The notes under the pieces are model-generated. The model saw nothing but the letters and a program-made list of their open reading frames with translations. It was not told the origin of the DNA and searched no databases. This document shows, one piece after another, positions 1 to 9,205 of a DNA stretch of 64,000 nt. The position numbers and the translations under genes were made by a program. The DNA comes from Elymus sibiricus (lineage: Eukaryota > Streptophyta > Magnoliopsida > Poales > Poaceae), in contig CM077667.1 in NCBI GenBank assembly GCA_039707655.1, positions 543,038,222-543,102,221 on the forward strand, written 5' to 3'. Each line of letters starts with the position of its first letter. Positions within the stretch are counted from its first letter, which is position 1.

Positions 1-189
1 CGCCACCCTCAGAAATCAACACGTCCCATTCTCCTCCCCTTTCACATTGCCCATACCTAGCACACAATTTTGGTGAGACCAACAACATGTTTGACAAAAA
101 ATTATATTTTGATATGTGTAGGTGTTTAAATTGTTTATATTTGCATCGTAGTGCGTAAAGGGGCTTAAATGTTGACTAGTTCATGCAAT

Positions 190-545
190 GTTGAATGATG
201 ACTTCATTGGAATAGATGACATTCCCTTCTAGATGGGAAATGAGAGTGCAGAAGTGGAGGAAGATGTGGTTGACATCGGGACTCCGACAACAAAGAATAA
301 TGATCAAAAATTTCCCAAATACAATCAGAGGGGGATGATGAATTAGATGGGTGTCTCACTTTATGTGCCTATTGGCACCAATCAAACTGAAGACACATTC
401 TGGAGGTGGAGATAGGAATACCATCACCTCAATGTTAAGATTGAGACAAATCGAACAAAAGGTCCACTCACAAGTCCTATGGGCCTGTTAACTTGCTCAC
501 ATAATATCCATGGCTTTAGGGCTCCAAATATGGCCCGTTTGATTG
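190..545 (+). pseudogene. PIF/Harbinger ORF1-like (Myb/SANT-type) remnant
   Basis: In one frame the stretch reads NDDFIGIDDIPF, a stop, an acidic segment (EVEEDVVDIG), then after a small frame change YVPIGTNQTEDTFWRW, a stop, EYHHLNVKIETNRTKG and PMGLLTCSHNIHGF. The order GT(D/N)QTEDTFW...EYHH...R(T)KG...R/MW/GLI is the pattern I know from Myb/SANT-like DNA-binding proteins encoded beside PIF/Harbinger transposases and related plant proteins. At least two in-frame stops and one frameshift make it a pseudogene. No transposase is seen next to it. Assignment is by motif memory only. Confidence 0.5.
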
Positions 546-1449
546 CCTTGGTCTACACGGAAAAAAGTGGACCGCACACTACTCAAAACAATCATCAACC
601 TATTCCTCACGGAACAACCAAATCGGTCATTTCTAGCAAGCCATGCCCAACCCAATGCTAAAAGGGCATGTCATTGCTACTTTGACCATGCCACTTGTAC
701 GTAGTGGTTTGTACGTGGTGTATGGTCCTCATCTTCCTCAATCTCCATCAACTAATTCCTTCTAATCAACACAATGGTGCTTCAGTTCGAGATAAGATCT
801 ACATCAAAGAGATGCACCATGACGTTGCCATACCATTCCCATGGTCGTTTCATAGTCTAATTGAGTATTAATCTTCAATTTCCGGTTTATGTTTAAAGTT
901 TCTTTAGAAGATTTTTTTTCAAATTCATGACACACGGTTGACCCTAGGAATTTCCTTTGACCACTAAATTTATTTCGTTGTTCCACACAACTTTGGTGTC
1001 GTAAGTTATTCATTTCGATGACCATAGACAGACCTAGACTATTTAGTGTTCAAGTTTGAATTTATTTTATGTGAGATTCATAAAATTCACGACACATGGC
1101 TGATCATTTGAAATTTCCTTTGACTGCTTCATCTCGTTGTTCTACACAACTTTTATGTTGTATGTTTTTATTTCTATGCTGATAAATAAAGTTATCCATG
1201 GCCGTGTCCAGAAATTTGATGCCCTAGTTTAAAACACAAAGTGGGACCCAATTTACTTTATAAACTTCCTATAAATAAAAACTAGTATAAGCAAAGCGTA
1301 ACCTCACTTAATTATGGAACTTAAAATGTACATTACTTCTTAAATAGTTGAAATTATATAAATTATTAATGCTAAAAGAGTAGATGTCGTACCACATATA
1401 CGTTGATTTGGGGGAGGAGCAACGAATCAAATGATCATGTATCAACCCT
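546..1449. other. AT-rich stretch, no gene seen
   Basis: No reading frame of substance and no recognised repeat. About 870-1010 and 1050-1180 share diverged wording (both contain a 'tgacacacggttgacc/cgacacatggctgatc' type string, then 'tttcctttgac' and 'cgttgttc(c/t)acacaactt'), so this is probably a degenerate short tandem duplication about 175 bp apart. Confidence 0.4.
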
Positions 1450-1798
1450 CACTAGTGGAAAACGGGCCTTTAGTCCTGGTTGACAATGACCTTTACTCCC
1501 GGGTCACCAACCGGGACAACCAAATTGAGACTAAAGGCCCCCACCCTTTATTCCCGGTTGGTCACAACCCAGGACTAAAGTCCATCCATGTGGCCGCGAG
1601 CGTGCGCTGGGGGCTGGAGCACATTTAATCCCGGTTGGTGACACCAACCGGGACTAAGGATTTTGTGTTTTTTTATGCTGAGGTTTAGAGTTTTAGGGTT
1701 TAGGGTTTATGGTTTATTTTTCCTTTTCATTTTGTGTTTTCCATTCAATTCTTTTTCATTCCAAACATATTTTACGCTACTACATTTTGTACATGTTG

Positions 1799-1806
<8 letters not shown>

Positions 1807-1865
<59 letters not shown>
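1807..1865. repeat. (AT)n microsatellite
   Basis: About 29 uninterrupted AT units in the left arm of the foldback element. The matching place in the right arm (about 2727-2742) has only a short AT run, so the tract expanded after the arms formed. Confidence 0.95.
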
Positions 1866-1869
<4 letters not shown>

Positions 1870-1941
1870 GGTATATACAATTTCTCCTACAATTTGGAGA
1901 TCATTACATGCAGGCATTATCGGCATTGGTATTATTCGTTT

Positions 1942-2250
1942 TCAGATATGACCTGCGTAAGCAAAAATCCCGCAATTTCCTCTTGAATTGCTCGTATGCG
2001 GTTCTCTGGTAGGAACTTCTCCCGCATTTCTACAATCTTTAAATAAGTAGATCAATATATATATAATAGTTGTGTGTATATATACTAGATCATCATAAAA
2101 AAATTGTGAATAGTATTTACGTACCTGAAGTTGTCTTACATCTCTGCACCATTCAGTCACCATGTGAATGTTTTCGCAAATGTAGTATGCACATAAATTA
2201 GTCCCATGTTTCTGCCTCATGCACTTTGCGAGAATAGAATTCAATCAAAT
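1942..2250 (-). pseudogene. Ulp1-type protease C-terminal fragment (left arm)
   Basis: On the minus strand the reading NSILAKCMRQKHGTNLCAYY, followed by ICENIHMVTEW, matches the end of Ulp1/SENP-like C48 peptidases carried by plant CACTA and Mutator-like elements, where the catalytic Cys sits in a GTNLCGYY(V/I)CE motif. The Cys is present here. The frame then runs through an intron-like AT-rich stretch before a final exon with a degenerate 'REKLLPENR..AIQEE' reading. Catalytic His and Asp regions are absent, so this is only a fragment. Confidence 0.6.
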
Positions 2251-2308
2251 AATAATCAAAGAATGATAATTGTATTAAAACTAGAATTAAAGAGATGCGC
2301 GGAAATGC

Positions 2309-3102
2309 TAGTTTCAACACCATTATCATGCTTGATTATTATCTGATTGAATTCTATTCTAGCAAAGTGCATGAGGCTGAAGCAGGGGACTAATTTATGT
2401 CCGTATTATGTTTGCGAGAACATTCTCATGACGACCGAATGGCGTAGAGATGAAGACAACTTCAAATACGTAAACACTATTCACATTTTTTTTATGATGA
2501 TCTAATATATATACACACAACTAATATATTCATATTGATCTCCTTCTTTAAAGATGGAAGACATGCGGGAGAAGCTCCTACCAGAGAATCGCCCATGAGC
2601 AATTCAAGAGGAAATGGCAGGATTTTCGCTTACCGAGGTCATATCTGAAATCGGAGAATACCATCGCTGCTAATTCCTGCATATAATGTTCTCCAAATTG
2701 TAGGAGAAATTGTATATACTAAATTGTATATATATATATATGTATGGTCGTACGAGAAATTTTATATATATGTAGTACCGTAAAATATGTTTAAAAATGA
2801 AAAAGAATTGAATGGAAAAAACAAAATGAAAAGGAAAAATTGACCATAAACCCTAAACCCTGAAACCCTAAACCCCAACATAAAAAACACACAAAATCCT
2901 TAGTCCATATTGGTGTCACCAACTAGGACTAAAGGTTCTCCAGTCCCCAGTCCCCAACGCACGTGGAGAGACTTTAGTCCCGTGTTATGGCCAACCGGGA
3001 CTAAATGGCGGGGGCCTTTAGTCCCAATTTCGTTGTCCCAGTTGGTGACCTGGGACTAAAGGCCGTTGCCAACCGGGACTAAAGCCCCGTTTTACACTAG
3101 TG
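2309..3102 (-). repeat. Right arm of the 0.8 kb inverted repeat
   Basis: Inverted partner of 1450-2284. It ends in the CACTA terminus and carries the better-preserved copy of the Ulp1-like fragment. Confidence 0.85.
2338..2665 (+). pseudogene. Ulp1-type protease C-terminal fragment (right arm)
   Basis: Mirror copy of the left-arm fragment. The first exon reads LNSILAKCMRLKQGTNLCPY, then YVCENILMTTEWRRDEDNFKY. After an AT-rich intron-like gap a second exon reads MEDMREKLLPENR, a stop, and AIQEEMAGFSLTEVIS. This last string is the usual C-terminus of Ulp1-like proteins in plant CACTA elements, which supports the identification and a two-exon structure. One in-frame stop. Non-functional: it lacks the rest of the protease fold. 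Confidence 0.6.
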
Positions 3103-5070
3103 TCTTAGAAGAGAAGCACCGCTGTTACTGCGACAGCTTAGAACTTTCGAGGAAGATAGACATCGTGTGAGGTATGATTGTGCTGCTTCTCTTCTGTGGT
3201 GGATGATTTGAAATTAATTTATTTAAGATCATGAAACAAAAGCTCAATCTTGATTAAAGGGTCGACCATAACATGTAATTGACGTTGATGAAACTGAGTA
3301 TCTGGTGACCGATGCCGATGATGTCCTCCGCCATGAATTTTAGGACTCACGCCGGTGACCTAATATTAGAAGCCATGATTCAATCCACGGTTATCTTTTG
3401 CGTACACATGCCTCATTTAACTCGTGTTTAATTGGTATATATGGATGCCTCGTGTGTTGTGCACATTGAACGTTGAAGAGGTAGAGCTAGAGGACCGTCT
3501 GCTCGACGGTGCTTGTGTTTATGTAGACAATGGACATCAACTGCTCCACCCATGGTAGATCACAACTGCTCCGACCGGTGGCGGGGCAGGAGTTGATCGC
3601 TGTGTCATGCGTGCAATTCGTCAACGCAGTGATTAAACAACAGGGCATACAACCATCAGCAATTAGAGGCCCATCTGCTACATATAGGCCAGCCCGTCTA
3701 GTAAACCCCGTAGGTCAGACTTGAGAGCGTAGCAGCGAACTCGCCAAGCCGGCAAACAAAAACAAGGGCAGTCTGGACCTCGCACGCCCCATCGATGGGC
3801 TGAAGTTATTCCAAGTGTGTTGGTGCGAGCTAAGTTCACCATTTGGACAAGAGGTGACGCTAACAATAATAGCATAGGTAACAAATAGCTGAATGTTATA
3901 TTGAGGAACGCAATGATGCAACCAATCGACGTGATATCCTAGTAACTTATTCAGGCTCTACAGGGCCAGGTTTCAGGAAAACGTGAAAAGTCAAACGGTA
4001 ACCAAACATGCCCTTTACTTTGCCACATTATTGGGCGGTGCTCAAGATAAATAAGAAGTGGGTGAGGAGGAACATTTTTTTGGTAATGACCACTTAATAA
4101 TTATGTCTTAACTTAAATCTTAATTCTGCCAGCAGAATACTTTTTGGTAATCACCATAACTAATATGTGAGCATGCCCCAAAATACATCCAAAAGTATAG
4201 TCCATGAAGTTATTTAAATGGACTGGAAAAATACAGGATTTCAATGGTAGTGAGTCAAGTGGTCTATATGGATCTATTTTCCAAACTATAATGATATATT
4301 TCTTTTTTATTGGTAGCAGGTGAACTTATAAAATATAATCTTCAACTGTTTCAAAAGGAACTAGGAAGTCGTTGTTACTTTATAAAGATTATTTAGATGC
4401 TCATATTGTTGCCACGAACATACCATTATACAAGTAACTATGGCCATAATATTGGCACTAAATCATAACAAACGTACACACGCTCACATGCATTCTGCCA
4501 TCAAAGTACCTTGTGACCAAAGCAGAATGAATTGTCTTCACCTAAATTTTCTAAAAGCAAAAATATGTGGGCACTAGAAAATAACATATTATCACAAAAA
4601 CTGTATGTCATGTTACATGCAAAAGCAATTTCAACTATTGGGAACCAACCATATATAGGAAATTAATACGATCATCATTAAGAAATGTCTGAAGGATATT
4701 AATGTGGTTTTCGGCATGGGTTTCACTTTGACGTGAAAAGTCCATATATGTAGCAAATGAAATAAAAGGAGATTCATTAGATTGTAAAGTTTGCCAGGGA
4801 TAAGAACATTTTCCTATCCTTTCAATATATGGAAATGTATTCTTAGTTTCTCACATAAAATTTTTGCATCTAGAAAATTTCAAAACCTGATTTGTAGCTA
4901 CGCTAAAGTGAATATTTTCCCAAGATAAAAAGCATTCACATTTTGTACATCCACTCATTGTCTGCCATAAGAAATATTTCCTTTTTCATTCAGAATGAGG
5001 CCAAATTTTTTCATGGACGATGTAATGTTGTATGTTGAATATAGAAAATGTTTCAACGATATCCTAGGAG
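3103..5070. other. AT-rich stretch, no gene recognised
   Basis: Short open frames only (for example 3530-3724 on the plus strand, 64 codons). None has a recognisable motif or a consistent extension. No terminal repeat or target duplication seen. Confidence 0.4.
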
Positions 5071-5073
5071 GCA

Positions 5074-5170
5074 GTGGTCGCTTTGAATGCAAACCTGGTC
5101 CATTGCTTCTTAAAATATAGCTTTTTCCTTGGAGATGGTTCGGTTTGTATGTAGTCTACGTAATAACTTC
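5074..5170 (+). repeat. Diverged direct repeat, copy 1
   Basis: The stretch from 'gtggtcgcttt.gaatgcaaac' to 'gtagtctacgtaataact' recurs in the same order at 5469-5565 with roughly a quarter of positions changed. Unit about 97 bp, start-to-start distance 395 bp. Confidence 0.6.
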
Positions 5171-5468
5171 TATGAAATTTTGCCACGGCCTCTAGTGGTC
5201 ATATCATGACATTTTGCCTTGTTTGTTTTTATTGTTCAAATATGTTACATTTTTGGGAATGAAAATGGCAATAACCACCTTGTTGATGCCTGAGTCTCAA
5301 CCACATGGTGTCTTGAACTCGTCTTGTTTCCTTACACTAAGATTTCTCAACCAGGGATTGTTTAACGTAATTGCAGTTCAAAAATTTGAATTATAACTAT
5401 TAAATGCCTAAAATCCATTTAATTGTGTGTACTAGCATGGAAAAAAGTTCAATCCAACTAAGAAAGTT

Positions 5469-5565
5469 GTGGTCGCTGCAGATGCAAACTTGACCCATTT
5501 CCGCTCGAACTCAAATTTCTTCCTTAGACATGGTCCGGTTTTTTGGCAGTCTACGTTACAACTTT
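5469..5565 (+). repeat. Diverged direct repeat, copy 2
   Basis: Partner of 5074-5170: 'gtggtcgctg.agatgcaaac', then 'cttagacatggtccggtt' and 'gcagtctacgttacaact' in the same order. Confidence 0.6.
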
Positions 5566-5729
5566 GACTGTTTTTGTTTCGGCTTTGGCGTTGGTGTTGG
5601 TAGAGCAGACATGAGAACCTTCGTTCCTACCTTCCTAGGATGAGAGGTCCTCACTCGGGATGGGCAAAGAGGAGAAGGAGTACAGGACCATTAAAGGAAT
5701 ATTGCATATATATTTTGGAGGTCGGACCA

Positions 5730-5752
5730 CCCCCCCCCCCCCCCCCCCCCCC
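5730..5752. repeat. Poly-C tract (C23)
   Basis: Twenty-three consecutive C on the plus strand. It creates a spurious proline run in a 77-codon open frame at 5660-5893, which is not a gene. Confidence 0.95.
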
Positions 5753-5841
5753 ACCGCGAGTGGAGATGCGTGTCCTGAGTCCCGTCTAGAATGCACCCGT
5801 CACTGTTCGTCTGCAACTATACGCAATTTTGCTTTCTTCTA

Positions 5842-6004
5842 CTCCTTCCGCTTCCTAAATATAGGTAATATTAAAGATTCTACTACGGACTAAATACAAA
5901 GCAAATTAAATGAATCTATACTCTAAAATTTATCTATATATATATGTATGTAGTCCGTAGAGGAATCTCTAAAAAGACATATATATATTTAGGAACACAG
6001 AGAG
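5842..6004. mobile_element. Stowaway MITE (Tc1/Mariner type), about 163 bp
   Basis: Flanked by TA on both sides (5840-5841 and 6005-6006). The left end reads CTCCTTCCGCTTCCTAAATA and the right end is the complementary ...TTTAGGAACACAGAGAG. The interior contains the ACGGACTA / TAGTCCGT pair typical of the common Triticeae Stowaway families. Non-coding and non-autonomous. Confidence 0.85.
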
Positions 6005-6163
6005 TAATTCCTAGGGGACGTGTGGACTAACTGCCAGGGTCTTCAAACGTCCCGTCATGACACGTCCCATCATGGAAAATAGAAGGTCTGGGAGAGGTAA
6101 CTTTATTTTTACCCCATCTACTTCTTTCGTGTGCACGCAAAGTTCCTCTTCCCCTCACCGCTT

Positions 6164-6582
6164 CTAGAGCGCAATAATAATGAAGGCTCCAGTCTCGTCA
6201 AGATGCCCGAACGGCCCCCATGCGCAACTCAATTGTCCCGCCACCCAAGGGTATTTAGCTGACCCACATCTTACATCTGTCCTCCCTGGGATGGAGGCTA
6301 TAACTTTGGGGTTCTCAACGCCAATTATCCCACGCCTAATGGAGAGGAGCCCATCTGCTTCGTACCATTCCTCCTTCGAGGCCTTGTCTTGCGCATACAC
6401 CCATTCCTCACAGGTCTTTTGGGTTTTTACGGGCTCCAACTCCGTCACCTCTCCCCGAATTGCATCTTTCACATATAGGGATTTGTCACACATTGTGAAG
6501 CCTTTCTGGGTTGAGAGGCCCACTTCTGCTTTGGCGCAAATACTTTTGTTTGGCTCCCTGCTCTCAGGGCGGCACCCTCTTC
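6164..6582 (-). CDS. Unrecognised ORF fragment joined to the left arm of the inverted duplication
   Basis: An open frame on the minus strand starts inside the left arm at 6637 (MIIVDTPKGTEKDS, the same reading as the right-arm exon at about 11380) and continues past the arm boundary near 6583 without a stop for about 140 codons, to the stop at 6164. The unique part is rich in charged and Trp/Tyr residues (for example EEWVYAQDKASKEEWYEADG) and matches nothing I recognise. It may be a sixth exon that the right copy lost, or a chance fusion at the duplication breakpoint. The antisense open frame 6180-6590 is a shadow. No sign of signal peptide or membrane segment. Confidence 0.35.
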
Positions 6583-8614
6583 GATGTTGATCCATTGAAT
6601 CTTTTTCTGTGCCTTTTGGAGTGTCAACAATAATCACCTTCTGAACCTGGCAGTAGAAGGCAAGATTAGCAAAGAATGAATGCCTTTTGGGGTGTTAACA
6701 ATATTCACAATCTAAACCATGATGCAAACAAGGATATATCAAACTAAACATGTGTCGGAAACGAACCCAATGAGAGTTGTTAAAAAGGAAATTATTTTGG
6801 CTTACTCTCTTGCGCCCACGCTTCGATAACCCCTGGACCTCGCCTTTTGTAGTGTTAACAATATTCAACATCTGAACCATCATGCAAACAAGGATATATC
6901 AAACTAAACATGTGCAGAAACGAACCCAATGAGAGTTATTCAAAAGGAAATTAGTTTGGCTTACTTCTGAACACCGATGTTTGCGCCGACGCTTCGATAA
7001 CCCTTGGACCTCGACCTGTTCTATGTAAGCACGCGTAGCTTTGTTGAGCGCAATCACATGCTCCACGTATTGCATCCACTGATTGACAAGAGCTAGCAGA
7101 TTAGCGTTGTGGGACTAAACATATGATGTCGCTACTTCAAGATGGGCGGAACTCCAATCCTAAAAAATCTTGTGAATACCATCCTTTTCATTGCTATCCC
7201 AAGGCATGCCGGGTGCATTGTTCAACTTGGCACAAAATTCGACATACAAATTCGTCATTCTTGTCTTAAGATCTTCTACAACAGTGTCCTTCACAGGTAT
7301 GGAATCTAGTGTTTCTTTCAGTTTTTCTATCATCAAGCGATTAGACTGCGCATCCTGAACAAGTAAAAAGTATTATATGTTGGAAACCATGCGATGAAAG
7401 TCTTAAAAAATAACATCCATTTCATCATCATAAAAAATAACATGCTCTTCACCAACCATGTTGAAAGGAACATCCTCGCTGTACACACTTTCAGAGAGAT
7501 CCTTGATCTGCAAAAATCGAGCATTTTAACATATGCACATATGAAGGGCCATTTTAACAAACTGCATGTACTAAGTATATGCTTGAGTATGCATAGTAAA
7601 CACTCATATTTAAACTGTCAAAATCTTATTCATTAGCCAGTCCAAATGCCTGTCTGTCAGACGCTGCACTTGCGGGAAACCTTCAGGTATGCCGAGTTTG
7701 TCAAGTGCCTCATCGCTTATCATATCAAGAAATATAACATGTACGGAAACATGTAAAAATGTATGTAAGTTGAACAAAAAATTTCAAGTAAAAACCACGT
7801 AAACATGAATTACTTCAAGATTACTTACCACTAGGAGAAGTGGGCAGCCAACCAACCAGCTTGATTTCTCCGAAAGAACCATTTTGATGCTTTTCACCAA
7901 TTAATCGACAATAAAGTCTGACCAGTTCCAGTCCTTATCTTTTTTCAGCATATTTTCTAACCTTCATTCTACATTTAATGAAGAGTTGGGGGCCAAGAGG
8001 CTAGAAAATATCGCATACTTATAGATTGTGTAGGAGGCTTTCCTCGAGTTCACCATTTTAGACTTTTTACCATTCTTTCCCGGACTCTTCGAGCCTATAT
8101 CTTGCCTCTTGCCCTGTTTTTTCCAGCAGCGAAAGGATCTACTGGATCTGTCTTCCCTTTGTTCCGTAGCAAAAAGACCTTTGGTGCAAGTCTACCTTCT
8201 TATCATCCTTCCCCAGTGTTAGTGTTTTGCATCAGGGTCTACTCTTCTCATCAGTAGAGTAGACTTCATCCCTACTTTGAAGGAGCCGTGAAATTCGGTT
8301 TGCATCATATCACTTATCTGATCAGGAGTCATTTGTTTGTACAATTCATGTACAACTCTAGGCTGGCCTCTGAATCTGACGGTGGTTTGTTTAGTATAAA
8401 TATCATCTGCATCTTGGCCACTTTGTGTGGTCATCTCTTGGTCTTCACGGGAGGTGCTCGAAATATCTTCTGCATCTTGCTCACTTTCTGTGGTCATCTC
8501 TTGGTCTTCACAGGAGGTGCTCGAAATATCTTATGTATCCTGCTCACTTTGTGTGGTAATCTCTTGGTCTTTGCAAAAGGAGCTCGATTGTGCACTACCT
8601 TCTGTTGACGCCAT
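6583..8614 (-). pseudogene. Transposon-borne plant-mobile-domain/Ulp1-type gene, left copy
   Basis: The start ATGGCGTCAACAGAAGG lies at 8614-8612 and is kept here but lost in the right copy. Exon 1 carries repeats of a 21-residue acidic unit, then ELYKQMTPDQISDMMQTEFHG and MRRVDPDAKH. The next exon has the APNSSLNVE and WNWSDFIVD motifs seen in the right copy, each damaged by stops or frameshifts. The same GT...AG introns can be traced down to 6640. Compared with the right copy it lacks a short piece before LMRRVDPDAK. The motif order (GGLxLWLxRxxxPD, later LAPNSSLNV, then WSDFIVDxLVxxIKxFL) is what I know from plant mobile domain/Ulp1 genes carried by CACTA and Mutator-like elements. Not functional. 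Confidence 0.6.
8395..8598 (-). repeat. 63-bp coding minisatellite, left copy
   Basis: Three imperfect copies of the unit encoding (S/T)SREDQEMTTQSEQDAEDIS on the minus strand. One copy has an in-frame stop. Confidence 0.8.
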
Positions 8615-8855
8615 GATTACACCCCAATTGGTACAAGATCTGAGGAAATGAAATTACCCAAGTGTAAGAAAAGTGGACAACCATAGTTTTGCATAAGCTT
8701 ACAACATCCAGTGGCCTATGTTAGGACATACTGACGAACAACATTATTTGCTCTATCAACTATATCTTCTTATTCTTTAGGAAACTGGACAATCATAGTT
8801 TTGTAAAAACTTGCAATATCCAATAGCCTATGTTACGTACGTAATGACGAACAAC

Positions 8856-9012
8856 TATACTCATATGTAACAAAAGTGATTCAAGCTCCAAAGAAAAAAG
8901 TGGTTCAAAGTGTTTTTGCCTTCGTGCCAACGAGTATTCTACACCGCAAATGCTACATGACATACTAAAATTTTCGGCTCCACCACCCTGCTACGCGTAA
9001 TGTCAAAAAATG
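8856..9012. other. Spacer between the arms, presumptive bidirectional upstream region
   Basis: About 157 bp without counterpart in either arm. The two gene copies diverge from here, each with about 250 bp of arm sequence between the spacer and exon 1. No clear TATA box is seen; a promoter role is inferred from layout only. Confidence 0.4.
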
Positions 9013-9205
9013 TTGTTCGTTATTATGTTTGTAACATAGGCCACTAGATATTGTAAGTTTTTACAAAACTATGATTGTCCACTTTCCTAAAGAATAAGAA
9101 GATATAGTTGATAGAGCAAATAATGTTGTTCGTCAGTACGTCCTAACATAGGCCACTAGATGTTGTAAGCTTATCCAAAACTATGGTTGTTCACTTTTCT
9201 TACAC

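Larger units (their letters stand above)
1450..2284 (+). repeat. Left arm of the 0.8 kb inverted repeat
   Basis: Reads as the reverse complement of 2309-3102 with scattered substitutions and small indels, plus a longer AT microsatellite in this arm only. Landmarks that pair: the terminus, the tagggtttagggtttatgg segment (about 1691-1712 with 2842-2872) and the Ulp1-like coding piece. Confidence 0.85.
1450..3102. mobile_element. Foldback CACTA-like element
   Basis: The left end reads CACTAGTGGAAAACGGGCC and the right end is its near-exact reverse complement, finishing TTTTACACTAGTG. Subterminal copies of a TTTAGTCCCGGTTGG-type motif lie in both orientations near both ends. The flanking triplets are cct (1447-1449) and tct (3103-3105), a one-mismatch 3-bp target duplication as expected for CACTA. 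The two halves are inverted copies almost to the centre (loop about 2285-2308), so the whole element is a giant hairpin. It has no transposase and would be non-autonomous. Confidence 0.8.
6583..8855 (-). repeat. Left arm of the 2.3-2.4 kb inverted duplication
   Basis: Reads as the reverse complement of 9013-11430, exon by exon and intron by intron, with many substitutions and small indels. The outer limit is where the paired readings stop agreeing after 'gatcaaca' (about 6583 here, about 11430 opposite). Confidence 0.85.

Noticed and set aside
1663..1951. Frames with Tyr-Ile repeats
   Set aside because: Translation of the AT microsatellite.
2842..2880. CCCTAAA repeats resembling telomere sequence (also 1685-1712 and 14020-14045)
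   Set aside because: Only two or three units each, interrupted, and part of transposon arms or a 5' leader.
5660..5893. 77-codon frame with a proline run
   Set aside because: Created by the poly-C tract; the downstream half lies in a Stowaway MITE.
6180..6590. 136-codon plus-strand frame
   Set aside because: Antisense shadow of the minus-strand frame 6164-6637, which shares codons with a recognised exon.
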